Origin: DATKDU01 sp035512595
Lineage (GTDB): Bacteria > Planctomycetota > Planctomycetia > Pirellulales > Pirellulaceae
Length of the DNA: 15,067 nucleotides
Direction of reading: 5' to 3'
Assembly: GCA_035512595.1 (NCBI GenBank)
Contig: DATKDU010000553.1
Coordinates: 1-15,067, forward strand
Made by a program: the position numbers and the translations under genes. The notes under the pieces are model-generated. The model was not told the origin of the DNA. It did no database searches and was given only the letters and a program-made list of their open reading frames with translations. Numbering within the stretch: the first letter of the stretch is position 1; each line of letters begins with the position of its first letter. Below, piece by piece: positions 1 through 6,850 of the stretch.

Positions 1-69
1 TGCTCCGCTCCGGTCGCTGCGCTCCCTGCGCTACGCAGTCCAACCCCACGGCGAATTACGTAACCCCCT

Positions 70-109
70 AGGGGACATTTCTACCTGCGCCAAACAGGGG
101 ACATTTCTA
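70..109. repeat. Two 14-bp direct repeats, possible mobile-element end remnant
   Basis: AGGGGACATTTCTA occurs at 70-83 and again at 96-109, a period of 26 bases. I have the impression that motifs of this form flank transposase genes in other bacteria, but no transposase is visible here, so if it is an insertion-sequence end it is a remnant. The preceding bases 1-45 are a GC-rich string of short CGCT/CTCC-like words of the kind often dispersed between genes in planctomycetes. I see no gene in 1-294. Confidence 0.4.
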
Positions 110-141
110 ATGGTTTACAACAAGAATAGGCAAGATTCTGC

Positions 142-170
142 TTGGCTTTTGCCGCCGGCTTGTTTATCCT
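142..170 (+). promoter_or_regulatory. Possible sigma70-like promoter for the Gly-rich protein gene
   Basis: TTGGCT (142-147) and TATCCT (165-170) are separated by exactly 17 bases, each matching four of six consensus positions. It would give a leader of about 120 nt before the start codon at 295. It is weak on sequence alone; no better candidate was seen closer to the gene. Confidence 0.3.
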
Positions 171-294
171 GGAGAGGTTGAAAACTTGAGTTGTTGGTCC
201 TCGCCGCGACGCGAACGAAAGGTGAAAACTGCCGGCCGTTCGCTACAGGGGCGCGGCGAGCGGCCCTATTATGAGAGGTGATGGAGGTCGAACC

Positions 295-1110
295 ATGAAG
301 TCATTTTGGTTCCTCTCCCTTCTGGGAGTTCTTGGGCTGACGGCCGCCAGTTACGGTGCCAAGCCCGACAAGGCGGAAGCCGAGAAAGTAGACTTGTTCG
401 CCGCGATGGAGTCGGGAGACATCGAAGTCAGGTTGATTTGCAAGGACTCGACGACCGGCAATGTCTTGATCACGAACAAGACCAAAAAGCCGCTTGCAAT
501 CAAGCTGCCGGATGCCTTTGCCGGCGTACCGGTGGCGGCCCAGTTTGGCTGCCCCGGCGGCCCTGGCGGGGGCGGCTTTGGCGGCTGCCCCGGCGGTGGC
601 GGCGGCGGCGGCGGCCAACAAGGTCTCGGCGGCGGCGGCGGCGGCTTCGGCGGCGGCGGCGGCGGTGGTGGTTTTGGCGGCGGCGGCGGCGGCGGCGGAA
701 TCTTCAACGTTGCCCCGGAAAAAGTCGGCAAGATCAAGGTCGTGACCGTCTGCCTGGAACATGGCAAGGACGACCCCAATCCCCGCATCCCCTATGAGCT
801 GCGTCCCATCGAATCGTTTGTCGAAGATCAGAAAGTGATTGAGCTAGTGAAGATGGTGGCTCGCGGGGAGATCGATCAGCATTCGGCCCAGGCCGCAGCC
901 TGGCACCTGGCCAACGACATGAGCTGGCAGGAACTGGCCCAGAAGATCGGAAAGAAGCATCTCAACGGCACCACCGAGCCGTACTTCACCAGGGTCAATC
1001 TGCAGCGGGCGCTGGCCGCGACCAAGGCTGCGGTCCAGCGGGCTGAAAAGGCCCAGACTAAGTCGCCCGGCGAGCAGGACGAAGTGCCCATATCGACCCA
1101 AGGGCAGTAG
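295..1110 (+). CDS. Secreted glycine-rich protein of unknown function
   Basis: The protein has 271 residues. I start it at 295 rather than at the in-frame ATG at 271 because GGAGG lies at 283-287, seven bases before, and because the shorter form begins directly with a signal peptide (K2, hydrophobic stretch to about 19, likely cleavage after the SYGA ending at residue 22). Order: signal peptide, small N-terminal segment (23-83), a glycine tract with interspersed F, C, Q and P (85-135), then a compact C-terminal domain (136-250) and a polar tail. The C-terminal domain carries VCLEHGK with Cys153 and SAQAAAWHLAND with Gln199. That pair loosely recalls the Cys and Gln motifs of surface thioester domains, but this is only a resemblance. 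It sits alone, with its own terminator just downstream, so it is likely monocistronic. I infer export and do not know the function. Confidence 0.8.
   Translation: MKSFWFLSLLGVLGLTAASYGAKPDKAEAEKVDLFAAMESGDIEVRLICKDSTTGNVLITNKTKKPLAIKLPDAFAGVPVAAQFGCPGGPGGGGFGGCPGGGGGGGGQQGLGGGGGGFGGGGGGGGFGGGGGGGGIFNVAPEKVGKIKVVTVCLEHGKDDPNPRIPYELRPIESFVEDQKVIELVKMVARGEIDQHSAQAAAWHLANDMSWQELAQKIGKKHLNGTTEPYFTRVNLQRALAATKAAVQRAEKAQTKSPGEQDEVPISTQGQ
547..699 (+). repeat. GGC/GGN codon tract (glycine linker)
   Basis: About 50 codons are dominated by GGC, interrupted by TTT/TTC, TGC, CAA and CTC codons. It encodes the flexible linker between the two halves of the secreted protein. Its purity makes it slippage-prone and opens long spurious frames (poly-Ala, poly-Arg, poly-Pro) on both strands. 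Confidence 0.9.
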
Positions 1111-1144
1111 TCAGTTCGGCGAACAGCTCGACGAAAATCTTGCG

Positions 1145-1172
1145 GCGTCCCGCGAAAGCGGGACGCTTTTTT
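1145..1172 (+). terminator. Intrinsic terminator after the Gly-rich protein gene
   Basis: A perfect 9-bp stem, GCGTCCCGC (1145-1153) and GCGGGACGC (1158-1166), is closed by a GAAA tetraloop and followed immediately by six T (1167-1172). It lies 35 bases after the stop codon at 1110. Confidence 0.92.
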
Positions 1173-1250
1173 GTTGCCGCGGCACATCACCGGGCTGGCA
1201 TTTGTCTTCCCCGGTTCAAGGCGCCACCCACAAATTTCAGCCGTGGCGAT

Positions 1251-1279
1251 TTGATTGCGGCCGGCCCGTCAGCTAAAAT
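1251..1279 (+). promoter_or_regulatory. Sigma70-type promoter of the TPR-like gene
   Basis: TTGATT (1251-1256), a 17-base spacer and TAAAAT (1274-1279) match four and five of six consensus positions. Transcription would start near 1286, leaving a leader of under 20 nt that contains the purine-rich GAGGGGG ribosome binding site (1290-1296) of the gene at 1304. Confidence 0.65.
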
Positions 1280-1303
1280 CGACCCCCACGAGGGGGACCA
1301 TCG

Positions 1304-1630
1304 ATGAGTTTTTTGAGCCGGTTGACGGGACTGTTCACGCGCGGCGGGCGCGACGACGGCTTGCTGCGAGAGGCCATGGAGCACGCCAAGGCCAAGCGTC
1401 CGGAAAAGGCGCTGGAGATCTACGATTCGCTGGTGGCAGCGCCCGATTCGCGCAGCGAGGTCAAAGCGCGAGCGCTTTTCAACCGCGCCTTGGCCCACTC
1501 GGCCCTCGACCATGACGAGAAGGCGGTGGCCGACCTGGAGCGCGTCCTGGCCATGCCCCACGTTCCGGAGAACGTGCTGAACGCCGCCAAGTCGCAGCTC
1601 CTCCGCGTGCGGAAACGCGTTTCACGCTAA
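1304..1630 (+). CDS. Small TPR-like helical protein
   Basis: This is a 108-residue protein with no signal peptide. Two helix-turn-helix units at about residues 18-51 and 54-87 follow the tetratricopeptide pattern (small residues at the A/G positions in AMEHAKAKRPEKALEIYDSL and ALFNRALAHSALDHDEKAVA), and the C-terminus is basic (LLRVRKRVSR). TPR units usually mediate protein-protein contacts; the partner is not evident from the context, since neither neighbour is functionally linked. The start is supported by AGGGGG seven bases upstream and by a well-placed promoter. The first 16 residues, with SFLSRLTGLF, may be an amphipathic helix. Probably cytoplasmic and monocistronic. Confidence that it is a gene is good; the TPR assignment is from pattern only. 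Confidence 0.75.
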   Translation: MSFLSRLTGLFTRGGRDDGLLREAMEHAKAKRPEKALEIYDSLVAAPDSRSEVKARALFNRALAHSALDHDEKAVADLERVLAMPHVPENVLNAAKSQLLRVRKRVSR

Positions 1631-1673
1631 CGGCGCGGATTTCTAGAGACGATTTCACGCGCCCCGCACCCCG

Positions 1674-1702
1674 TTGGTCCCCTTGTGCCAATGCCGTAGA
1701 AT
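1674..1702 (+). promoter_or_regulatory. Probable promoter of mqnE
   Basis: TTGGTC (1674-1679), a 17-base spacer and TAGAAT (1697-1702) match three to five of six consensus positions. The predicted start near 1709 gives a leader of about 200 nt before the mqnE start codon. Confidence 0.5.
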
Positions 1703-1912
1703 AGGGCGGAAAACACGCCTCCGGCCGGCGTCACCTGCGGAGGATAGGGACTGACCTTGCTTCTCTGCAAGGTTGCGTCAGGGTGGGAATGGACCAAATT
1801 GCACCCCGGCAGCTAGACTGAGCCGTTAATCTCTAGCGAAAACGGCGGTTTCATTCCGGGCTGATCCAATTCCGCAATCCGCAATCCGCATTTCGCATTT
1901 CGCATTTGCAAC
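1703..1912 (+). other. Long mqnE leader with a hairpin and a possible 10-codon uORF
   Basis: The leader contains GGAGG (1739-1743) with no adjoining gene, a small hairpin CCTTGC/GCAAGG (1755-1760 with 1767-1772), and a 10-residue reading frame (ATG 1789, stop ending at 1821) preceded by GGGTGGGA. It ends in the heptamer array described separately. No known riboswitch class was recognised. Whether any of this controls mqnE is inference. Confidence 0.35.
1869..1910 (+). repeat. Six tandem ~7-nt units abutting the mqnE start codon
   Basis: The units are ATTCCGC, AATCCGC, AATCCGC, ATTTCGC, ATTTCGC and ATTTGCA. The array ends two bases before the ATG at 1913 and occupies the whole position where a Shine-Dalgarno sequence would be. 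Confidence 0.85.
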
Positions 1913-3037
1913 ATGCCCACCCTCGATTCCATCCGCAAGAAAGTCGAAGCCAACCAGCGGCTTTCTCTCGAAGACGGCCTGTTTCTCTACGAGCCGGCCA
2001 CGCCGCTGCATGAAGTGGGCGAATTGGCCAACCTGGTCCGCGAGCGGATCAATGGGAATGCCGGGTATTACAACATCAACACGCACTTGAACCCGACGAA
2101 CGTCTGCGTCTATCGCTGCACGTTCTGCGCGTTTCGTTCCGACCTTCGCGAGAGCAAGGGGTACGTGATGAGCGACGAGCAGATCCTGGCCCGCGGGCAG
2201 GAGGCGGTGGATGCTCTCTGCACGGAGATGCACATCGTCGGCGGGCTGCACCACCAGAAGAAATACGAGTGGTACGTCCATATCGTCAAGCTCTTGCACG
2301 ACGCTTACCCGGAGCTGCACCTCAAGGCGTGGACCGGCGTGGAGATCAACTGGTTTGAATTTCTCGCTCGCAAGAGCGTCCGCGAAATTCTCGAGGACAT
2401 GATCGAAGCGGGGCTAGGCAGCATGCCCGGCGGCGGGGCGGAGATATTTCATCCCGAGGTCCGCGGCCAGCTCTGCGAGCACAAGGCCGATGCCGGCAAG
2501 TGGCTGGACATCCATCGCACGGCCCATCAACTGGGCCTGAAGACCAACTGCACGATGCTCTACGGGCACGTCGAAAACGCGTTCCATCGCATCGACCACC
2601 TGATCCGCCTCCGCGAATTGCAGGACGAGACCGGCGGCTTCCAGGTCTTCATTCCGCTGGCGTTCCATCCCGACAACACGGGGCTGGCGCATATCAAAAA
2701 GCCGTCGGCCATCATGGACCTGCGGACGATTGCCGTCAGCCGCTTGATGCTCGACAACATCCCGCACCTCAAGGCGTACTGGATCATGCTCGGCATTGGC
2801 ACAGCGCAGACGGCGCTGGCCTACGGCGCCGACGACCTCGACGGCACCGTCCGCCACGAGCTGATCTACCACGACGCCGGGGCAACGACGCCGGAGCTGC
2901 TCTCCGTCGAGCAGATCCGCCGGCTGATCGCCCTAGCGGGGCGCGAGCCGATCGAGCGGGACACGGTCTACAACCGGGTCCATCGCGACGCGGCCAACCC
3001 AGCCAAATGGACCGTCGGCGAGCCGGTGCTGGCGTAG
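1913..3037 (+). CDS. mqnE: Aminofutalosine synthase MqnE (radical SAM)
   Basis: The protein has 374 residues, the usual length for the family. MqnE joins 3-[(1-carboxyvinyl)oxy]benzoate to the adenosyl radical from S-adenosylmethionine to make aminofutalosine, the second dedicated step of the futalosine route to menaquinone. The radical SAM motif CxxxCxxC is at Cys65, Cys69 and Cys72 (NVCVYRCTFCAF) and binds the 4Fe-4S cluster. Family-typical blocks follow: EMHIVGGLHH, LKAWTGVEI, GLGSMPGGGAEIFHPEVR, TMLYGHVE, LRELQDETGGFQ, PLAFHPDNT and GREPIERDTVY. These distinguish it from the related cyclase MqnC. Cytoplasmic. The start at 1913 has no Shine-Dalgarno sequence and follows a heptamer array, but the N-terminus aligns with the family as I know it. 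No other menaquinone gene is in the window. The stop is 23 bp from the convergent minus-strand gene. Confidence 0.95.
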   Translation: MPTLDSIRKKVEANQRLSLEDGLFLYEPATPLHEVGELANLVRERINGNAGYYNINTHLNPTNVCVYRCTFCAFRSDLRESKGYVMSDEQILARGQEAVDALCTEMHIVGGLHHQKKYEWYVHIVKLLHDAYPELHLKAWTGVEINWFEFLARKSVREILEDMIEAGLGSMPGGGAEIFHPEVRGQLCEHKADAGKWLDIHRTAHQLGLKTNCTMLYGHVENAFHRIDHLIRLRELQDETGGFQVFIPLAFHPDNTGLAHIKKPSAIMDLRTIAVSRLMLDNIPHLKAYWIMLGIGTAQTALAYGADDLDGTVRHELIYHDAGATTPELLSVEQIRRLIALAGREPIERDTVYNRVHRDAANPAKWTVGEPVLA

Positions 3038-3060
3038 TGTTCCAGGTGCGTCGCGGCCGA

Positions 3061-4842
3061 TCAGTCGTTGGTGTCGCTCTGGGGTGGATTTGCTCTCGGC
3101 GTACTCTCCACCTTGGCTTTATCGGTTCCCGGCTTGTCCTTCTCGTTCTTGTCCGACTTGGAGTCGTCCTTGGGGACCGGCGCGTTGTTGGATTCGGGAG
3201 CATCCGGCGACTTCGGCGGCTCGTTCTGCGGCGGCGTTGTGGACGACGGCGTTCCCTGGACGACGCGGAGCTCTTCCAGCAGCATGCGTCCCTCATGGAC
3301 CTGCTCGAGCAGCGTGTTGAGGCGGAAGTCGGCCGGAAAATCCTCGCCGAGCTGATCGAGCAGCTCGCGATAGTGGATGACCGATTGCACCAGCTCCTGC
3401 CCCTGGACGGAATCGAGCAGCACGGGATATTTCTCGAACAATTGTGCCCAGTTTTCCCAGGCCTCCTCGTACATTTTGCGGGCGTCCGACAATTGGCCGG
3501 AGGCCCTGCGGATTCGATCCGCCTTGACCACCAGCTCGCGGGCATTGAGAGCGATCTCGAGCTGCTCGGCTTCGCAGCGAGCCTTCCAATACTCGTAGTT
3601 GACAATGCCGCCATAACTCGAGGTGGTCTGCATCACCTCCCCCATGCTGGCGATTCGATCCGCCAGGTCGCGAGCCGCCGTGCGCTTCTCCTTGGACGCC
3701 TGGGCCACGACTTCCTCCTCGCTGACCCGGATCCTCGGTATAACCTCGTGCATATTGATCATCCGCTCCATCGGGGACTGCTGCTGATAATCCTTTTCGG
3801 CGATCACGCGCAGCCGGGGATCGAGCGCCGCGATGCGTTCCTGCTTGAGCTTTTCCCGGACGCCGGGGACGAGTCGATCCATCTCAGTTTGCAGGTCGAG
3901 CAACTTCTGCCGAAACTCCTCGACGGAATTGAGGCGGATCATGAACCCCGCACTGGCCAGCAGGTCGCGGCGGCCGTAATCCTTCCAGGACGCGTCGGCC
4001 CGCTCCCAAGCGAACTGGGCGGTCTGCCCGAAGATGGCGTCGTCCTGTTCCAGGGCCGTGGCGTGATTGATCAGCGCCATCGGGGCGCTGTTGTAGTACA
4101 AGAGGGGGGATTTCAGCCGCAGCGGTTTGCCGCGGGCGACGGCGTCCTCACCTTTGAGGTACCACAGCCGCGAAACGAGCCAGCTATCGGGCTTGCCCAG
4201 GACGGTGGCCCTGTCCACATCGACGCCGTGCTTGAAAAACTCGGCGTGCAAGTCGCGGTCCTCCTTGAACAGGCGGCGGAACTGCCGGTTCTCGTCCGAG
4301 CGGCCCATCTTCTGGCCGACGAACCAGCCGACGGAGTTGAGCAATCCCGGTTCGTCGCGGTTGTACTGCGTTCCCAGAATCAAAAACGCGATTCCCTTCT
4401 TCACCCACTGATACCGGTCGCGGTAGTTGTCGAATTCCACCGACGTGTTGTACGACAGGTTGTGCGCCTGAAAGTCCCAGACTTTGAGGAAGTTGGGCTG
4501 CAAGCGAATGATCTGCTTGACCGTCAACTCCAGGTTGTTGAAGTCCTTGACTTTTTGATAGTGAATGGCCGAAGTCCACAGGATGTTGACCGCCACGCCG
4601 CGCAGTCCGACGGTGGCCAGCTTCATCGTCTCGCTGGCGGGGTCGATCTCGCCGAGCTCCGCCTGAGACAGGTTGTATTCCGTGCGGAGCTTGGCCAGCT
4701 TTCCGCCGGCGGAGACGTTGCTGCCGCCTCCAGCGCGGGAGATGGTCGCCGGCTGGCTCAGGTAGGCGATCGGCAGCAGCAGCACGGCAATCGCCGCCAG
4801 GTAGCCGATCTTGCGAACGAAGGATGCATTCTGGAAATTCAT
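3061..4842 (-). CDS. Membrane-anchored helical protein linked to the ABC-2 permease
   Basis: I do not recognise a named family. The protein has 593 residues with one N-terminal membrane helix (about 13-30, no Cys lipobox), so most of it probably lies outside the cytoplasmic membrane. It is largely helical: a region with TPR-like spacing (about 80-170, for example LTVKQIIRLQPNFLKVWDF), a charged probable coiled-coil middle (about 310-420), and a second helical part to 540. The last ~50 residues are a disordered tail rich in P, S, K, D, E and N. Its start overlaps the permease stop as ATGA (4839-4842), the usual sign of translational coupling, so I infer a subunit or accessory of the same transport machine. 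Start choice follows from that overlap. The convergent mqnE ends 23 bp away with no visible terminator between. Confidence 0.82.
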   Translation of the reverse strand: MNFQNASFVRKIGYLAAIAVLLLPIAYLSQPATISRAGGGSNVSAGGKLAKLRTEYNLSQAELGEIDPASETMKLATVGLRGVAVNILWTSAIHYQKVKDFNNLELTVKQIIRLQPNFLKVWDFQAHNLSYNTSVEFDNYRDRYQWVKKGIAFLILGTQYNRDEPGLLNSVGWFVGQKMGRSDENRQFRRLFKEDRDLHAEFFKHGVDVDRATVLGKPDSWLVSRLWYLKGEDAVARGKPLRLKSPLLYYNSAPMALINHATALEQDDAIFGQTAQFAWERADASWKDYGRRDLLASAGFMIRLNSVEEFRQKLLDLQTEMDRLVPGVREKLKQERIAALDPRLRVIAEKDYQQQSPMERMINMHEVIPRIRVSEEEVVAQASKEKRTAARDLADRIASMGEVMQTTSSYGGIVNYEYWKARCEAEQLEIALNARELVVKADRIRRASGQLSDARKMYEEAWENWAQLFEKYPVLLDSVQGQELVQSVIHYRELLDQLGEDFPADFRLNTLLEQVHEGRMLLEELRVVQGTPSSTTPPQNEPPKSPDAPESNNAPVPKDDSKSDKNEKDKPGTDKAKVESTPRANPPQSDTND

Positions 4843-6728
4843 CCTGCGATCTCCCGCGTCTTGAGAAAGAAGTAGCCGACGACGGCGGCGCCGGCGAAGT
4901 AGAGCAGCGTGCTGGTCACGTGCTGTCCGAGCAGGTCCGCGTAAATGTCGTAGCCGCTAGCTACAAACTGGGACGTATCGAGCTGCAAGTAATTGGGGAG
5001 CACGAAGGTCATGGCGTAGATCACCCCCATCATGATCTTGTCGCAGACCTTGATGACCTGGTCCATCCAGCCGGCCACCTCCAGATCGGTCATCACGTTT
5101 TGCTGGAGCACCATGCGGATGAAGGACTCGATCGGCCCGCCGCCGTAGGCCACGCCGGTCGTCACATCGCGGATGAAACCGCCGAACAAGCCCACGACCA
5201 GGGTGCCGGCCGTGGCCAGGGCCGCGACCGGTCCGCTGAGGAACGTGCTGAACATGACGCCGAAGGTGGTCACCAGCAGCATTTGCAGCCAGATGCTGAA
5301 GAACCCCTTGGCGAAGTTCACGGCGAAAACGCTGTCGCTGGGGCGCAAATAGACGTCGGCCTGCGCCACGCCGAAGTACTGGGAATTCTCGACGCAGCGG
5401 ATCGAGACTTCGACCTGGCCTTCGTGTACCAGATCGCGGAACAGATCGATCTTCCGCGCCCGGCCGTCGGCGGCGGGGGCGGCATTCAACTCCCGCGGAA
5501 TGGGAAAGCGATGGGCCCGGAACTCGCGCGATTCGAAGGGGATCGGTCCCGAGCTTTTGACCTTGGCATCCGGATTGGGATTGCGAATCGTGATTTCTCC
5601 AAGGACGCCGCGCTCGATATCCCCCTTATAGGTGCGGAAGACCGCCAGATTCATTTCCAGGGGCAGGGCAGCCTTGGGATCGGAGTATCGCTCGGGCGTG
5701 ACGTTCGTAAAGGTCCACACGGCGGCCGATCGGTTGTTTCCCCCTTCGATAAAGCCGCGGTACATCCACTCGTCGCCGACGTTGATCCCCTGCTCCATAG
5801 CGGTGCCGTCCCGCCCGTACAGCATCAGCGAACCGAAAACGGGGGCGCGAGCGATCAAATCCCCCCGATTGGCGCCGACCCGGTAGACGGTCTGGCCCCC
5901 TGCGCTCACCACGTCCACGCGATGAAAGTGCCCCCCCATCTGGTCCACTTCGGAAAGAGTTCCGTTCTTTTCAATGCGAAAAGTGTGGTGGTGGTGCTGA
6001 TCGGTGCTGGTGATCCCTTCGCGGGTTCCGGGGGGCGCTTTGTCGGACGTGGAGTCGCGGATGTCTTCCGTGCTGATCGTGTGCGTGTGGGACAGCCCCC
6101 GCCACACGAACACGTAGCTGATGGCGCACATGGCGACGAGCATCAGCGTGGCCACCGCCATGAACCCCGCCACGCGGCCCAGGACGATCTCGCCGGCCCG
6201 AATCGGCTTGGTGACGACGGTGTAGATCGTGCGATTCTTGATGTCGTTGGGAAGGCTGAACGCGCTCAAAAACAGGGTCATCACCAACAGGAGGTAGTTC
6301 GTCGTCGCCAGCACGATGCTCAAGTAGGTGCGGGCCGGATTGACGTTCTCCACGTCGAGAAACAGCCCGGCGAACAACAGCAGTAAGAGGAACACGCCAA
6401 AGCCGATCAGCACCTTGTTGCGGATCGCTTCCTGGATGGCCACGCGGGCCACCGCGAACGTACGGCGGAACGAATACCGCGGCAGATCGTCGGTCACTCC
6501 GCCATACATGGCCCGCGCTACGAGATAAAACGCCTCGCTGGGGCCGTGCTTCACGGCCGCCAGCAGAAACCACACGAACGGAGCGCCGATCGAGAGCACG
6601 AACAGGATGATCAGGGCACCGAGCAGGAATCCGATGTTTCCCCAGGTGCTGGCGTCCAGGAACCGGATCTTCAGCGGGTCGCCGAAGAGCCAGGTCCAAT
6701 ACGTCATGACGTGGTGTTCAAAGGGCAT
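4839..6728 (-). CDS. ABC-2 type permease with large extracytoplasmic insert
   Basis: The protein has 629 residues. Membrane segments are visible at about 31-58, 105-124, 136-158, 187-208, 476-494, 500-520, 566-580 and 604-621. The block NDIKNRTIYTVVTKPIRAGE (161-180), next to the third segment, is the characteristic cytoplasmic loop of ABC-2 permeases that contacts the ATPase. Between segments four and five lies an insert of about 260 residues (211-472) that is beta-rich and polar and must be extracytoplasmic; it includes His clusters SHTHT, QHHHHTF and GHFHRVD. Such inserts are far larger than in ordinary ABC-2 permeases. The frame is open upstream to 6833, but those codons are repeat DNA, so I start at 6728; Met at 6707 is an alternative. 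No Shine-Dalgarno sequence is visible. It pairs with the ATPase upstream and is translationally coupled to the gene downstream. Substrate unknown. Confidence 0.87.
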   Translation of the reverse strand: MPFEHHVMTYWTWLFGDPLKIRFLDASTWGNIGFLLGALIILFVLSIGAPFVWFLLAAVKHGPSEAFYLVARAMYGGVTDDLPRYSFRRTFAVARVAIQEAIRNKVLIGFGVFLLLLLFAGLFLDVENVNPARTYLSIVLATTNYLLLVMTLFLSAFSLPNDIKNRTIYTVVTKPIRAGEIVLGRVAGFMAVATLMLVAMCAISYVFVWRGLSHTHTISTEDIRDSTSDKAPPGTREGITSTDQHHHHTFRIEKNGTLSEVDQMGGHFHRVDVVSAGGQTVYRVGANRGDLIARAPVFGSLMLYGRDGTAMEQGINVGDEWMYRGFIEGGNNRSAAVWTFTNVTPERYSDPKAALPLEMNLAVFRTYKGDIERGVLGEITIRNPNPDAKVKSSGPIPFESREFRAHRFPIPRELNAAPAADGRARKIDLFRDLVHEGQVEVSIRCVENSQYFGVAQADVYLRPSDSVFAVNFAKGFFSIWLQMLLVTTFGVMFSTFLSGPVAALATAGTLVVGLFGGFIRDVTTGVAYGGGPIESFIRMVLQQNVMTDLEVAGWMDQVIKVCDKIMMGVIYAMTFVLPNYLQLDTSQFVASGYDIYADLLGQHVTSTLLYFAGAAVVGYFFLKTREIAG

Positions 6729-6850
6729 TGGGGTGCGGGAGTGGTGAGTGGTGAGTGATGAGGGGGGGGGATGAGTGGTGAGTGGTGAGTGATGAGGGGG
6801 GGCGACGTGACGGCCCTCCCTACTACTCACCACTCACTACTCACCACCAC
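6729..6850. repeat. GTGAGTG/CTCACCA heptamer repeat with inverted arms filling the ATPase-permease gap
   Basis: A 29-30 base unit, AGTGGTGAGTGGTGAGTGATG followed by a run of G, occurs at 6740-6770 and again at 6774-6802 (34-bp period). At 6819-6848 the complementary motif appears (CTACTACTCACCACTCAC and onward), so left and right arms can pair around a central loop at about 6803-6818. The element fills the entire space from the ATPase stop codon (6851) to the permease start codon (6728). Confidence 0.85.

Noticed and set aside
301..788. Poly-Ala, poly-Pro and poly-Arg frames over the glycine tract
   Set aside because: They arise from the GGC repeat read in other frames; only the frame from 295 has a signal peptide and a non-repetitive domain on both sides.
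2500..4875. A 791-residue plus-strand frame
   Set aside because: It lies antisense to the 593-residue membrane-anchored protein and overlaps mqnE; its composition (R/P/L/Q rich, no motifs) is what a high-GC gene produces on its opposite strand.
4824..6386. A 520-residue plus-strand frame
   Set aside because: It is antisense to the ABC-2 permease, whose motifs and membrane segments are clear; the frame is rich in H, D, G, R and has no domain.
6729..6833. N-terminal extension of the ABC-2 permease
   Set aside because: The extra ~35 residues (His/Pro/Ser/Thr-rich) are translated repeat DNA and are unlike any permease N-terminus.
6729..6850. CRISPR array
   Set aside because: The repeats are short, tandem without unique spacers, and partly inverted; no cas gene is present.
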